This document shows positions 27,050-37,054 of a stretch of 64,000 nt of DNA, one piece after another. The notes beneath the pieces are model-generated. The model ran no database searches, had not been told where the DNA came from, and saw nothing but the letters and a program-made list of their open reading frames with translations. The translations under genes and the position numbers were made by a program. The DNA comes from Caldicellulosiruptor acetigenus (GTDB lineage Bacteria > Bacillota > Thermoanaerobacteria > Caldicellulosiruptorales > Caldicellulosiruptoraceae): the NCBI RefSeq assembly GCF_026914305.1, contig NZ_CP113866.1:1181501-1245500 (forward strand). The letters are read 5' to 3'. Every line of letters starts with the position of its first letter. Positions within the stretch are counted from its first letter, which is position 1.

Positions 27050-30000
27050 AGTACTTCATCCTTTCATCTTTAAATAAATCATTCAGACAGTAAATATCTT
27101 TTTCAATCTCATGAAGTAGAGATAGAACATCCACATAATACAGTGCTGTGTCAATCGATGTTAATGTTGTGATTCCAAACTCAACAGAAAGCCTTCGCAA
27201 AACAAACCCAAACTCTTGCATTTTGTCTTTGGATGGAATATTTATTACAAACGAGAATTTGTCTTCAAGTAGCAACTTTTGAGCAGTCTCTTTGTCTATA
27301 AACTCAACATTTAAACCTTTTATATAATCTTTCATACTATCTAAGAGGAACACTTTGTAGTTTACTTCATATAGTTTTCTTATGATCTGCTGTATAGCAT
27401 CCTTTTCACTTTCAGGTGCTAAAATCAAGCAGCTTCCGTTTTTTGTAAATTTATGATTGGAGGATATAAAAGCTTTATAAAGAGCAACTTTTAGGTTTTT
27501 GGAGATACCAAGAACTTCACCGGTGGATTTCATCTCTGGTCCTAAGTATGCATCAACCTTGGATAGTTTGGAAAACGAAAATACAGGAGCTTTTACTGCA
27601 AAAAAGTCTGGTTCTTTTACAAGGCCAGTTTGGTATCCCAAGTCTTTGAGCTTTTTGCCAAGTATGAGCTTGGTTGCAATCTTTATCATAGGAATTCCTG
27701 TAACCTTGCTCAAAATTGGCACAGTTCTACTTGCGCGAGGATTTACTTCTATTACATAAACATTTTCATTTTTATCAATTACAAATTGAATATTGAAAAG
27801 TCCTACAACTTTTAATGCACGGGCAAGTTTTATGGTATAATCAACAATTTTTTCTTTTACCTTTTCAGATAGAGTATGGGGAGGAAACACTGCCATGCTG
27901 TCTCCAGAATGAACGCCAGCTCTTTCAATATGTTCCATGATCCCAGGTATTAACACGTCTTCTCCATCCGAGATTCCATCAACTTCTGCCTCTTTTCCAA
28001 GGATGTATTTGTCGATCAAAATAGGATGCTTTATTGATATCTCAATTGCAGCTTTGATGTATTTTTCAAGCTCATCACGGCTGTAGACAATCTCCATTGC
28101 CCTTCCACCAAGAACATAAGATGGTCTTACCAGAACAGGATAACCAATCTTTTCGGCAACTCTCACAGCATCTTCCAAGCTGTATGCAGCCCCACCTGGA
28201 GGATAAGGAATATTGAGGTTTTTGAGAAGATTTAAAAATTTGTCTCTGTCCTCTGCAGTGTCAATGCTTTCCATAGAAGTTCCAAGAATTTTCACACCGT
28301 TTTTTGCAAGGTATGAAGCCATGTTTATTGCAGTCTGACCGCCAAATTGAACTATTACGCCCATTGGTTTTTCCTGTTTTATTATGTCTAAAACACATTC
28401 TTTTGTTAGAGGTTCAAAAAAGAGCTTGTCTGATGTATCAAAGTCTGTTGATACTGTTTCAGGATTGTTATTGATGATTATAGCTTCAACTCCTTCTTCT
28501 TTCAACGCGAATATTGAATGAACACAACAATAATCAAATTCAATTCCCTGACCAATTCTTATAGGACCTGAACCAATTACAATTACCTTGGGCTTTGAAC
28601 TTACAACTAAGTCTGTTTCTTTTTCGTATGTGGAATAGAAATACGGTGTTTTTGCTTCAAATTCACCTGCACAGGTGTCAACCATCTTGAAAGAAGGTTT
28701 TAGCTTACATTTCTCTCTTATTTCTATTACCTCATCAACATCTTCTTTTAAAAGATTTGCAATGTATGAGTCGCCAAATCCAAGCCTTTTAGCCTTTTGC
28801 AAAAGCTCATATGGCAGAGACTCTATATCATATTTTTTGAGCTGTTTTGACATATCAACTATGTTTTTGAACTTTTCAATAAAGAAGTAATCAATCTTGC
28901 TGAGGTCTGAGATGAATTTGCAGTCATAGTTTCGGGAAAGAGCTTCGCATATTGCGAAAACTCTCTCATCATTTGGAGTTTTTATATACTCTAAAAGTTC
29001 GCTATCTGTCATCTCTTCGAATTTTTTAAGCCCAAGCTGGTAGTTAATCTTAACATCCAGTGAATCTATTGCTTTCAAAAATGCTTCTTCAAATGTTCTT
29101 CCAATTGCCATGACCTCGCCAGTTGACTTCATCTGTGTGCCAAGTCGTCTGTCTGCCTTTTCAAACTTGTCAAACGGCCATCTGGGCACTTTTACAACAA
29201 CGTAGTCTATAGACGGTTCAAAGCTTGCATATGTGTTTTGGGTGATAGGATTTATTATTTCGTCAAGTGTAAGACCAATTGCTATTTTTGCAGCAATTCG
29301 AGCAATAGGGTACCCTGTTGCTTTTGATGCTAAGGCAGATGAACGGCTCACTCTTGGGTTTACCTCAATTACAACATACTCCATGCTGTTTGGATTTAGC
29401 GCAAATTGAACATTGCATCCGCCCTCAATTTTAAGACTTCTTATTATGTTCAAAGAAGCACTTCGAAGCATCTGATACTCTTTATCAGAAAGAGTTTGAG
29501 ATGGAGCAACAACAATACTGTCACCTGTGTGAATTCCCACAGGGTCTATATTTTCCATGTTGCACACAGTGATGCAGTTGTCGTTGCTGTCCCTCATGAC
29601 CTCATATTCTATTTCTTTCCAGCCAAGGACACTCTGTTCAATCAATACCTGATGAATTAAAGAAAGTTTCAATCCCTTGCTTGCGATATATCTCAGATCT
29701 TCTTCATTATAAGCAATTCCACCGCCTGTGCCGCCAAGGGTATAGGCAGGACGAACAATAACAGGGTATCCAACTTCTCTTGCGAATTCTATAGCTTCTT
29801 GTACAGAGTGTGCTATGATGCTTTTTGGCACAGGTTCTCCAATTTCAATCATGGTCTTTTTAAAAAGTTCCCTGTCTTCTGCCTTTTTAATTGTTTCAAG
29901 CGATGTTCCAAGAAGAGAAACTCCGTACTTTTCCAAAATTCCTGCTTCGGCAAGCTCAAAAGCCATATTGAGTGCTGTCTGACCACCAAGCCCAGCCAAA

Positions 30001-30257
30001 AGTCCCTGTGGTCTTTCTTTTTTGATTATTTCTTCGATATAATCAACTGAAATTGGTTCAATATATACCCTATCAGCAATTTCTGTATCAGTCATGATTG
30101 TTGCGGGGTTGGAGTTTACAAGTACAACTTCTATTCCTTCTTCTTTTAAAGCGCGGCAGGCCTGAGTTCCTGAATAGTCAAACTCAGCAGCCTGCCCAAT
30201 TACTATCGGACCTGAGCCTATTATCAAAACCTTTTTTATGTCCTTTCTCTTTGGCAT
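27024..30257 (-). CDS. carB: Carbamoyl-phosphate synthase large chain
   Basis: A 1,077-aa synthase that uses ammonia from CarA, bicarbonate and two ATP. The duplicated ATP-grasp architecture is plain: first half from [20 protein letters not shown] and second half from [20 protein letters not shown] (about residue 560), followed by a C-terminal MGS-type allosteric domain (about 940-1077). The second start motif sits at the expected midpoint, so the protein is intact. It lies 6 bp behind carA and overlaps argF by 26 bp. The operon context with argF and an ARG box suggests the arginine-dedicated enzyme. Confidence 0.97.
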   Translation of the reverse strand: MPKRKDIKKVLIIGSGPIVIGQAAEFDYSGTQACRALKEEGIEVVLVNSNPATIMTDTEIADRVYIEPISVDYIEEIIKKERPQGLLAGLGGQTALNMAFELAEAGILEKYGVSLLGTSLETIKKAEDRELFKKTMIEIGEPVPKSIIAHSVQEAIEFAREVGYPVIVRPAYTLGGTGGGIAYNEEDLRYIASKGLKLSLIHQVLIEQSVLGWKEIEYEVMRDSNDNCITVCNMENIDPVGIHTGDSIVVAPSQTLSDKEYQMLRSASLNIIRSLKIEGGCNVQFALNPNSMEYVVIEVNPRVSRSSALASKATGYPIARIAAKIAIGLTLDEIINPITQNTYASFEPSIDYVVVKVPRWPFDKFEKADRRLGTQMKSTGEVMAIGRTFEEAFLKAIDSLDVKINYQLGLKKFEEMTDSELLEYIKTPNDERVFAICEALSRNYDCKFISDLSKIDYFFIEKFKNIVDMSKQLKKYDIESLPYELLQKAKRLGFGDSYIANLLKEDVDEVIEIREKCKLKPSFKMVDTCAGEFEAKTPYFYSTYEKETDLVVSSKPKVIVIGSGPIRIGQGIEFDYCCVHSIFALKEEGVEAIIINNNPETVSTDFDTSDKLFFEPLTKECVLDIIKQEKPMGVIVQFGGQTAINMASYLAKNGVKILGTSMESIDTAEDRDKFLNLLKNLNIPYPPGGAAYSLEDAVRVAEKIGYPVLVRPSYVLGGRAMEIVYSRDELEKYIKAAIEISIKHPILIDKYILGKEAEVDGISDGEDVLIPGIMEHIERAGVHSGDSMAVFPPHTLSEKVKEKIVDYTIKLARALKVVGLFNIQFVIDKNENVYVIEVNPRASRTVPILSKVTGIPMIKIATKLILGKKLKDLGYQTGLVKEPDFFAVKAPVFSFSKLSKVDAYLGPEMKSTGEVLGISKNLKVALYKAFISSNHKFTKNGSCLILAPESEKDAIQQIIRKLYEVNYKVFLLDSMKDYIKGLNVEFIDKETAQKLLLEDKFSFVINIPSKDKMQEFGFVLRRLSVEFGITTLTSIDTALYYVDVLSLLHEIEKDIYCLNDLFKDERMKYYETFSSSK

Positions 30258-30263
30258 CTTTTT

Positions 30264-31334
30264 CTACACTCCATTCAAAAGCTTAGTAAATTGGTCAAAT
30301 ATATATTTTGAGTCATGTGGACCCGGGCTTGCCTCAGGATGGTATTGAACAGATACTATGGGCAAATCAAGATGAGCAAACCCTTCAACAGTTTTGTCAT
30401 TTACGTTTACATGTGTGATTTTTATTTTTTCATATTCTTTATATTCAATTGCATAGTTGTGATTCTGTGAGGTTATATAAACCTTGCCGGAAATCAAGTC
30501 TTTAACCGGGTGGTTTCCTCCATGGTGACCAAATTTCAGCTTGTATGTCTTAAGTCCTAAACACAAACCTAAAAGTTGATGGCCAAGACAAATTCCAAGG
30601 ATAGGTTTTTTTAACTCTATTATTTGTTTCAAAGTAGGGAAGATTTCTTCTAAGTCAGTAGGGTCGCCCGGTCCGTTTGAGAATACAAAACCCTCGGGAT
30701 TTATTTTCATCATTTGGTCAAGTGAGCTATTATATGGAAACACATATAAATCAAGCCCTCTTTTTGAAAGTTCTCTCAAGATGTTTTGCTTAATTCCAAA
30801 ATCTAAAACAGCAACCTTCTTGCCACTGCCTTCAATTCTGTAAACCTTGGTGGTTGAAACCTCTTTTACCAGAGCTGGCTTTTGTTTTTTGTACTCAGAT
30901 ATTTTGCTCAGGAGAACCTCTTTATTGTCGGTCTCTGTTGAGATTATACCAAGCATTGACCCTTTATTTCGTATGTGCTCTGTTATAGCTCGTGTATCTA
31001 CACCCTCAATTGCTACAATATTATTTTCTTTTAAATATTCATGCAATGTCTTCTGAGCCCTGAAATTTGAAGGTGTTTTGCATGCCTCTCTGACAATAAA
31101 ACCTTCAACATGAGGTTTGTATGACTCCACATCTTCACTATTTATTCCGTAGTTGCCTATAAGAGGATAGGTCATTGTAACAATCTGGCCATTGTAAGAA
31201 GGATCACTCAGCACCTCTTGGTATCCTGTCATGCATGTATTGAATACAATTTCACCAATTGTTTCGCCTTCACTGCCAAGTGAAATTCCTTCAAATGTCA
31301 GCCCGTCTTCTAAAACAAGTATCGCCTTTTTCAT
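30264..31334 (-). CDS. carA: Carbamoyl-phosphate synthase small chain (glutaminase)
   Basis: Class-I glutamine amidotransferase subunit that supplies ammonia to CarB. The N-terminal CarA-specific domain begins AILVLEDGLTFEG and contains FNTCMTGYQEVLSDPSY; the glutaminase domain has the nucleophile in ILGICLGHQLLGL (Cys), with the His and Glu in VQYHPEASPGP. It is about 356 aa. Two ATGs are close: 31340 directly abuts AAGGAG, while 31334 lies about 7 nt from it, so I chose 31334. First gene of the carA-carB-argF operon. Confidence 0.96.
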   Translation of the reverse strand: MKKAILVLEDGLTFEGISLGSEGETIGEIVFNTCMTGYQEVLSDPSYNGQIVTMTYPLIGNYGINSEDVESYKPHVEGFIVREACKTPSNFRAQKTLHEYLKENNIVAIEGVDTRAITEHIRNKGSMLGIISTETDNKEVLLSKISEYKKQKPALVKEVSTTKVYRIEGSGKKVAVLDFGIKQNILRELSKRGLDLYVFPYNSSLDQMMKINPEGFVFSNGPGDPTDLEEIFPTLKQIIELKKPILGICLGHQLLGLCLGLKTYKLKFGHHGGNHPVKDLISGKVYITSQNHNYAIEYKEYEKIKITHVNVNDKTVEGFAHLDLPIVSVQYHPEASPGPHDSKYIFDQFTKLLNGV

Positions 31335-31417
31335 TTCCATTCTCCTTCTTGAGCATTTTTAAATAAAAGAGTACCAAAATCTCAGCTTAAGTTCAATACT
31401 AAAAAGTTGTCAAATAA

Positions 31418-31447
31418 ATTATAAACCAAAATGAATAAAAATACAAT
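31418..31447 (-). promoter_or_regulatory. car operon promoter overlapped by an ARG box
   Basis: On the minus strand TTGTAT (31446-31441) and TATAAT (31423-31418) are spaced by 17 bp. The plus-strand sequence TGAATAAAAATACA (31432-31445) is one base from the ArgR half-site pair TGAATNNNNATTCA and closely resembles the Bacillus ARG box. It covers the -35 box and spacer, so ArgR-arginine should repress carAB-argF. Confidence 0.75.
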
Positions 31448-31460
31448 ATCTAATTTATTT

Positions 31461-33296
31461 TTATTCGAAGTCTACATTGTAGTTCTTTACCCAAAAATCA
31501 AGCTGGATGATATATCCAAAAAACTGTGGGAGGGTCATTAGCTGACCAAACCAGGGTTTATCTAAGGGAAAAAATTCTTTCTCTGTTATGTTTTCCAAGT
31601 AAGTCTTATCTATTATCTCAAATATAGGAGAGTTATTTTTTATAATCTCTAAAACCTTTTGCTTTGTTTTTTTGAGATACTCGGGATTATAGGTTTTAGG
31701 GTAAGGGCTTTTTTTGCGATTCTTTATTTCATCGGGAATAATTCCTTCAAATGAACGCCTTAAAAGTACTTTTTCCATGTTTTCAAGGTATTTTATCTTC
31801 CAAGGAACATTGTACAAAAGTTCTACAATTCTATAATCTGCAAATGGAACTCTTACCTCCAAAGAATTTGCCATGCTCATTCTATCTTTTCTGTTTAAAA
31901 GCGTTACCATAAACCACTTAACATTCAAGTAGTACAAAATTCTATGTCTTACGTCTTCCTGAGAGTCACTGTCAAGGTAGTTTACTTTTCCAACCGACTC
32001 TTTATACTTTGAGTTAACATACTCTTCGAGCTCAAATTTTGAATATTTTTTCGACAGAATATTTTTTCTAAATTCTAATGAAGGCGACCATGGAAAGGTT
32101 TCGAAATTTTTGTAATCCTCTCTCCAATACCAGGGATATCCACCAAAAATCTCATCAGCGCACTCACCCGATAGGGCAACCTTTGCATATTTTCTCACTT
32201 CACTTGTGAACAAGAAAAGTGATGAGTCAATGTCAGCCATGCCAGGAAGGTCATTTGCAACTGTGGCATGTAAGAGAGCATCGCATAAAAGTTCATTGTC
32301 AATTTCAACTACAATGTGGTCTGTACCTATACTTTTTGAAGCTATCTTAGCATAGGTGCTGTCTAAGGTGGGCTGATACTGATTAAATTTATAATATTTT
32401 GCATTATCCTTATAATCAATAGAAAAACTTTTTAATCTTTTTCCTTCTTTTCTTAACTGGTTAGCAGAAATAGCTGTAATAATGGTCGAATCCAACCCGC
32501 CTGATAGAAAGCAGCATATTTCAAAGTCAGAAACAAGCTGTCTTGTTATTGCATCTTTGACAAGGTTTTTAACTATCTCAATGGTTTCCTCTACTGTTTT
32601 GTCAAACTTTTCGGGTTTTAACTGCCAATATTCTTTTATTTCATATCTATTTTTGCTGTATATTACATAATGTGCAGGTGGAAGTTCTATGATATCTTTG
32701 AAAATTGCTGAAAATGGAGACCTTGCAGGGCAAAGACCTATAAGCTCAAAAATACCCTCTTTGTCCACCTTAGTAGAGATTAGAGGATGCCTTAGAAGAG
32801 ATTTTATTTCTGAAGCAAAAATAAAATTGTCATTTTTAAGAGAGAAAAATAGCGGTTTTACTCCTAAATGATCCCGAGCTACGAAAAGTTCATTGTTGGT
32901 TTCATTAAAAATGGCAAAAGCAAATATACCATTTAAATATTTCACACACTCTTCTTTCCATTGAATATATGAGGTCAACACAACTTCGGTGTCTGAGTAT
33001 GAACTGAAATGATACCCTAAGCTTTGAAGCTTTGCCCGAAGCTCTTGAGTGTTGTAAAGCTCACCATTGTAAACTATAATAAATTTTTGTTGATTATGGA
33101 ATTTGATCATTGGCTGTTTGCCACCTTCAGGGTCAATAATGGTGAGTCGTTTGTGCCCGAGCAGAGCATGTTTGGTGATGTAATATCCTTCTTCATCAGG
33201 TCCACGGTGACTAAGTACATCTGTCATCTTTGTTATTACATCCTGGAATTCAGAGATGTCTGCGCTAAAGCATATCCATCCGCTAAATCCGCACAT
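31461..33296 (-). CDS. asnB: Asparagine synthase (glutamine-hydrolysing)
   Basis: A 611-aa amidotransferase that converts aspartate to asparagine with glutamine and ATP. The N-terminal Ntn glutaminase begins MCGFSGW, so Cys2 is the nucleophile, and includes SHRGPDEEG and YNGELYN. The C-terminal synthetase has the PP-loop FLSGGLDST (about residues 265-273) and SGECADEIFGGYPW. It is monocistronic, on the same strand as the car operon but 120 bp upstream of it. I see no T-box in its leader. The ribosome-binding site (GTGGG) is weak. Confidence 0.95.
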   Translation of the reverse strand: MCGFSGWICFSADISEFQDVITKMTDVLSHRGPDEEGYYITKHALLGHKRLTIIDPEGGKQPMIKFHNQQKFIIVYNGELYNTQELRAKLQSLGYHFSSYSDTEVVLTSYIQWKEECVKYLNGIFAFAIFNETNNELFVARDHLGVKPLFFSLKNDNFIFASEIKSLLRHPLISTKVDKEGIFELIGLCPARSPFSAIFKDIIELPPAHYVIYSKNRYEIKEYWQLKPEKFDKTVEETIEIVKNLVKDAITRQLVSDFEICCFLSGGLDSTIITAISANQLRKEGKRLKSFSIDYKDNAKYYKFNQYQPTLDSTYAKIASKSIGTDHIVVEIDNELLCDALLHATVANDLPGMADIDSSLFLFTSEVRKYAKVALSGECADEIFGGYPWYWREDYKNFETFPWSPSLEFRKNILSKKYSKFELEEYVNSKYKESVGKVNYLDSDSQEDVRHRILYYLNVKWFMVTLLNRKDRMSMANSLEVRVPFADYRIVELLYNVPWKIKYLENMEKVLLRRSFEGIIPDEIKNRKKSPYPKTYNPEYLKKTKQKVLEIIKNNSPIFEIIDKTYLENITEKEFFPLDKPWFGQLMTLPQFFGYIIQLDFWVKNYNVDFE

Positions 33297-33376
33297 TTTC
33301 CCACAACCAATTTTAGAATTTCAGTATCAATATATTAAGCAAAAGGTAAGATGGTGAATGAGGATGTTTTGGGTTA

Positions 33377-33405
33377 TTGACATATCACATCAGATGTTTT
33401 ATAAT
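33377..33405 (+). promoter_or_regulatory. Promoter of tRNA-Ser
   Basis: TTGACA (33377-33382) and TATAAT (33400-33405) with a 17-bp spacer form a consensus promoter 31 bp before the tRNA. Confidence 0.85.
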
Positions 33406-33436
33406 AAATCTTGCATCGAAAATAGAAGATTTTCGC

Positions 33437-33528
33437 GGAAGGGTGTCCGAGTGGTTTAAGGAGCTGGTCTTGAAAACCAGTGACCCGCCTGAAGCGGGCC
33501 GTGGGTTCGAATCCCACCCCTTCCGCCA
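33437..33528 (+). tRNA. tRNA-Ser(TGA)
   Basis: Class II tRNA with a long variable arm (CCCGCCTGAAGCGGG), acceptor GGAAGGG/CCCTTCC, anticodon loop CTTGAAA, discriminator G and encoded CCA. Confidence 0.95.
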
Positions 33529-33626
33529 TTTAATTTTTTATTAGGATTTTTTTTGTTACCGCTACAAAAGTGCTTGCAAGTTTTTGGACACATAGTGTAA
33601 TATTATAATTGAGCAAGTATTTAAGG

Positions 33627-33654
33627 GACCATGAAGAGAATATGGTCTTTTTTT
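33627..33654 (+). terminator. Terminator downstream of tRNA-Ser
   Basis: GACCAT and ATGGTC form a short hairpin followed by a T7 run. The 288 bases between the tRNA and ispE hold this hairpin and A/T-rich sequence with promoter-like pieces, and no gene that I can support. Confidence 0.65.
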
Positions 33655-33816
33655 ATTACATCTCATCTTGTGATTATAATTGTAAGAATCAATTTCCTCA
33701 TATTTCTTTACATTTTGTGATAATATAGTTTTGAGGCCAAATAGAAGAATACAATATACACAATTAAACAATTAAATGACTCTTTACAATCATCATTGCG
33801 AAAGGTGTGGAATGAG

Positions 33817-34677
33817 TTGGAACTCAAGGCTTATGCTAAAATTAACTTAGCATTAGATGTGCTTTCGAAAAGAGAAGATGGCTATCATGAAATAAGAACT
33901 ATAATGCAAACAGTGGATTTGTATGATATAATCAATATTGAAAAGATAGAAGAAGACAGTATAATTGTAACAACTTCAAGTGAAAATATTCCAACTGACA
34001 ATAAAAACCATGCATACATTGCGGCTTCACTTTTAAAAGAGCGTTTTGGAGTAAAGCAAGGTGTGAGAATACATATTGAAAAGAACATTCCGGTCTCTGC
34101 AGGTTTAGCTGGTGGAAGCACTGACGCAGCAGCAGTTTTAAAAGGTCTGAATGAAATATTTGAGCTAAATCTTTCTGAGCAGCAGCTTATGGAAATTGGA
34201 AGAGAGATTGGTGCTGATGTTCCATTTTGTTTGGTAGGCGGCACAGCCCTCTGTGAGGGAATTGGCGAAAAGGTGATAAAGCTTAAGGCAGCTCCTCAGA
34301 TGAATATCCTCATTGCAAAACCAGAGGTATATGTTTCTACGCAGGCTGTGTATGAGGCATTGGATCTTAGCAAGATAAAAAAGAGACCAAACATTGAAGC
34401 TATGATTTCGGCAATTGAAGAAGGTAATGTAAAAGAGATAGCAAAGAACCTTTGCAATGTTTTAGAGGTGGTTACAGTAAATCAGTATCCAGTCATAAAC
34501 AGAGTCAAGGACATTATGAGAAATAACAATGCTCTTGGGACAGTTATGACAGGAAGCGGGCCAGCTGTATTTGGGATTTTTGGCAACAAGTATGATGCTT
34601 TAAAAGCTGCAGAGAGGCTCAAGGTGTTTATAAAAGAAATTATCTTGACTACAACATGTGAAGGCAGTGGAGTTTAG
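33817..34677 (+). CDS. ispE: 4-diphosphocytidyl-2-C-methyl-D-erythritol kinase IspE
   Basis: GHMP-family kinase of the non-mevalonate (MEP) isoprenoid pathway. TTG 33817 gives the family start MELKAYAKINLALDVL with AAAGGTGTGG at good spacing; the frame opens further upstream to TTG 33796, which has no ribosome-binding site. Motifs are REDGYHEIRTIMQTV, the phosphate-binding loop PVSAGLAGGSTDAAA (about residues 91-105) and TGSGPAVFGIF near the C-terminus. About 286 aa, normal. Another MEP-pathway gene, ispD, lies at 48943. A GntR regulator follows 32 bp later. Confidence 0.95.
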   Translation: MELKAYAKINLALDVLSKREDGYHEIRTIMQTVDLYDIINIEKIEEDSIIVTTSSENIPTDNKNHAYIAASLLKERFGVKQGVRIHIEKNIPVSAGLAGGSTDAAAVLKGLNEIFELNLSEQQLMEIGREIGADVPFCLVGGTALCEGIGEKVIKLKAAPQMNILIAKPEVYVSTQAVYEALDLSKIKKRPNIEAMISAIEEGNVKEIAKNLCNVLEVVTVNQYPVINRVKDIMRNNNALGTVMTGSGPAVFGIFGNKYDALKAAERLKVFIKEIILTTTCEGSGV

Positions 34678-34709
34678 GAATTTTAGTATAGTAGGAGTTG
34701 TGATAAAAA

Positions 34710-35390
34710 ATGAATGAGAAGAATGAGTCACATTATTTTTTAATAGAGAACTACAAGCCTCTGCGCGAGATTGTGTTTGAAAAGCTCAGAGACATGATTG
34801 TAAACGGCGATTTAAAACCTGGTGAAAGGCTTATGGAGATAAAACTTGCAGAAATGCTTGGAGTTTCAAGAACTCCTATCAGAGAGGCGATAAGAAAACT
34901 TGAACTTGAAGGGCTTGTTGTGATGCTTCCCCGGAAAGGTGCTTATGTTGCAGATATTTCTAAAAAAGAGATAATGGATGTTTTGGAGATACGGGCTGCA
35001 CTTGACAAGCTTGCGACAGGTCTTGCAGCCCAGCGAATGACAAAATCTGAAAAGGAGCAGCTCAAAAAGGTTCTCTCTTCATTTGAAAAGAATTTTAAGT
35101 CGGGAAATATTGAAGGAATGATAAATGACGATATAAAATTGCACGACTTGATATATTTGGGTGCAAAGAATGAGAAACTTCAGCACATAATAAATAACCT
35201 TCGCGAGCAGATAACCCGGTTCAGGATAATATATCTTAAAGAGATTTACAGGAAAAATGAAAATCTTTTAAAAGAACACAATGAGATTGTAGAAGCAATT
35301 ATAAGTGGAGATGTTGAAAAAGCACAGAAGATAGCAGAAGAACATATAAAAAATCAGGAAATAGAGCTTATCAACAGCTTAAAATTTTAA
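34710..35390 (+). CDS. GntR-family transcriptional regulator (FadR/FCD type)
   Basis: A 226-aa regulator with an N-terminal winged helix (about 12-80: KPGERLMEIKLAEMLGVSRT then PIREAIRKLELEGLV) and an all-helical C-terminal FCD ligand-binding domain. FCD metal-binding residues are suggested by D in NDDIKLHDLIY and the histidines in EHNEIVEAI and AEEHIKNQ. The effector is unknown. It is between ispE and a nucleotidyltransferase on one strand and may be co-transcribed with both. Confidence 0.9.
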   Translation: MNEKNESHYFLIENYKPLREIVFEKLRDMIVNGDLKPGERLMEIKLAEMLGVSRTPIREAIRKLELEGLVVMLPRKGAYVADISKKEIMDVLEIRAALDKLATGLAAQRMTKSEKEQLKKVLSSFEKNFKSGNIEGMINDDIKLHDLIYLGAKNEKLQHIINNLREQITRFRIIYLKEIYRKNENLLKEHNEIVEAIISGDVEKAQKIAEEHIKNQEIELINSLKF

Positions 35391-35406
35391 CAAAAAGGTG
35401 AAAAAT

Positions 35407-36159
35407 ATGATAAATGCTGTAATACTTGCTGGATCTGATAAAAACAAATCAGGTACTCCTTATGAGTGCAAGGCATTGATAAAGATAGGAGAAAAATATT
35501 TAATAGAGTATGTGCTTGATGCAGTATGCAGCTCCAAGCATATTTCGCGCAGAGTTGTTGTAGGCCCAGTTCAGCTAAAAGAATTTTTAATTTTAAAGTA
35601 TCCACAGGTTGAATTTGTTGAAGAAGACACCTCAATAATGAGAAATGCCAAAAAAGCGATAGAATTTTTGAACGATGACAAAAAAATCTTATTTTTAACT
35701 GCAGACCTGCCCTTTATTACCGCTGAGGCGATAGATCATTTTATCGAAGAGTCGATAAAATCAGGTGCAGATATCTGTTATCCTATTGTTGAAAAGAGCA
35801 TAAACGATGAGAAATACCCTCAGATGAAAAGGACATATGGAACTGTGAAAGAAGGAACATTTACTGGTGGTAATGCCATTATAATAACTCCATCAGTATT
35901 TGAAAAGTGCTATTCACTTGCCGAAAAGCTTGTGGAAAAGCGAAAAAATCCTATTGCCATGGCGCGGCTAATAGGGCCTACCATTTTGTTGCTTTTTTTA
36001 ACCAAGAGACTTTCAATCCAGAAAGTTGAAAAAAGGGTATCTAAGGTTTTTAAGGTTAAAGCTAAAGCTATCATCTCTACATATCCTGAATTGGGGCAGG
36101 ATGTAGATAAAGACTCTGACCTTGTGGTGGCAAAGTTCTATCTTGAAAAAAAGAGGTAG
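35407..36159 (+). CDS. MobA-like nucleotidyltransferase domain protein
   Basis: An approximately 250-aa protein with the NTP-transferase Rossmann-like fold. The N-terminal AVILAGSDKNKSG (a variant of the LAGGxGxRxG loop lacking the second Gly and Arg), KALIKIGEKYLIEYVLDAV, and LFLTADLPFIT (the metal-binding Asp segment) are visible. Family members transfer a nucleotide onto molybdopterin, sugar phosphates or similar; the loop variation makes the substrate unclear. ATG 35407 has AAAGGTGA at good spacing; GTG 35398 lies inside that site. It follows the GntR gene by 16 bp. Confidence 0.75.
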   Translation: MINAVILAGSDKNKSGTPYECKALIKIGEKYLIEYVLDAVCSSKHISRRVVVGPVQLKEFLILKYPQVEFVEEDTSIMRNAKKAIEFLNDDKKILFLTADLPFITAEAIDHFIEESIKSGADICYPIVEKSINDEKYPQMKRTYGTVKEGTFTGGNAIIITPSVFEKCYSLAEKLVEKRKNPIAMARLIGPTILLLFLTKRLSIQKVEKRVSKVFKVKAKAIISTYPELGQDVDKDSDLVVAKFYLEKKR

Positions 36160-36227
36160 AATTCCGATTGAAATTGTGGTATAATATAAAAAGTGATACT
36201 TTTATCTCAAGAAGGAGGCAAATAGGA

Positions 36228-36446
36228 ATGCCAAGAATTACAACAGATACAATAATTGCAGATGTATTGAGAATTGATAGAGGGACCATTCCAATATTTT
36301 TGAACAATGGTCTTCACTGTTTGGGTTGCCCTTCTGCTCAAGGGGAAAGCATTGAAGAGGCATGTGCGCTTCATGGAATAGATGCGCAAAAGCTTGTAGA
36401 CGAGCTAAACGAGTATCTCAAGAGCAAAGGCCTTTTGGATGAATAA
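36228..36446 (+). CDS. DUF1858 (hybrid-cluster-protein-associated) small protein
   Basis: A 72-aa protein with the DUF1858 fold: TTDTIIADVLRID...IPIFLNNGLHCLGCPSAQGES. The CLGC pair is the conserved dithiol of this family, proposed to be redox-active. It is preceded by AAGAAGGAGG and by an extended -10 box (TGGTATAAT near 36177-36185), so it has its own promoter. It is followed directly by tRNA-Gly. Partners cannot be inferred from its surroundings. Confidence 0.85.
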   Translation: MPRITTDTIIADVLRIDRGTIPIFLNNGLHCLGCPSAQGESIEEACALHGIDAQKLVDELNEYLKSKGLLDE

Positions 36447-36496
36447 AAAAAGACTTTACATCTTGAGCAAATCGTATTAAAATAATAAATGGTAGT

Positions 36497-36570
36497 GCGG
36501 GTGTAGTTCAATGGTAGAACACCAGCTTCCCAAGCTGGCAGCGTGGGTTCGATTCCCATCACCCGCTCCA
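36497..36570 (+). tRNA. tRNA-Gly(CCC)
   Basis: Cloverleaf with acceptor GCGGGTG/CACCCGC, the anticodon loop TTCCCAA closed by CCAGC/GCTGG, discriminator T and encoded CCA. Confidence 0.93.
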
Positions 36571-36578
36571 AATGACAA

Positions 36579-36606
36579 AAAGGGGGGTATGCTCCCCTTT
36601 ATTTTT
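36579..36606 (+). terminator. Hairpin between tRNA-Gly and tRNA-Thr
   Basis: AAAGGGG and CCCCTTT pair around an 8-nt loop, followed by ATTTTT. It would end the tRNA-Gly transcript 7 bp before tRNA-Thr begins. Confidence 0.6.
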
Positions 36607-36612
36607 GTAAGC

Positions 36613-36688
36613 GCCCACGTAGCTCAGCAGGCAGAGCGTCGCCTTGGTAAGGCGGAGGTCGCCGGTTCGAGCCCGGTCGTGGGCTCCA
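36613..36688 (+). tRNA. tRNA-Thr(GGT)
   Basis: Cloverleaf with acceptor GCCCACG/CGTGGGC, anticodon loop TTGGTAA, discriminator T and encoded CCA. Confidence 0.95.
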
Positions 36689-36697
36689 TTTTAGTTA

Positions 36698-36726
36698 TTG
36701 ACAATTTTAATTGTTTATGATAGATT
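36698..36726 (+). promoter_or_regulatory. Probable promoter of rpmG-secE-nusG
   Basis: TTGACA (36698-36703) followed after 17 bp by TAGATT lies 140 bp before rpmG. The -10 is imperfect. Confidence 0.45.
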
Positions 36727-36866
36727 TAAAAAGTCAAGAAAAGAAGGGTTATTTTTTTTTGCTAATTTTCATTGTTGAAGAATACAAAGTGTTGTTCTGA
36801 AAAAAGAAAAGAGGAAAAGGATGAGGTCATTTATAGAAGGTTTGAGATGGAGGTGAACAATAGAAC

Positions 36867-37031
36867 ATGGCAGCAAAAGGTGCAAGAATGATAATTCATC
36901 TTGAATGTACTGAGTGTAAAAACAGGAATTACACGACAGAAAAGAATAAGAAGAATGACCCAGATAGACTTGAGCTTAAAAAGTACTGCAAGTTTTGTCG
37001 AAGACACACCATCCATAGAGAAACTAAATAG
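36867..37031 (+). CDS. rpmG: 50S ribosomal protein L33
   Basis: A 54-aa ribosomal protein. It has the zinc-binding C+ form: CTEC near residues 14-17 and CKFC at about 41-44, with the typical ending [11 protein letters not shown]. It is preceded by GGAGGTGA at about 10 nt and followed 23 bp later by secE, the standard rpmG-secE-nusG order. Confidence 0.95.
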
Positions 37032-37054
37032 TTAAGAAAGAGGATGTGTGAATA

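Noticed and set aside
33297..33376. T-box riboswitch upstream of asnB
   Set aside because: No specifier stem, T-box consensus or terminator/antiterminator pair is visible in the short leader.
33540..33660. Possible small RNA (TATAAT at 33604 followed by a terminator at 33627)
   Set aside because: No -35 at proper distance and the product would be only about 40 nt; the hairpin is better read as the tRNA-Ser terminator.
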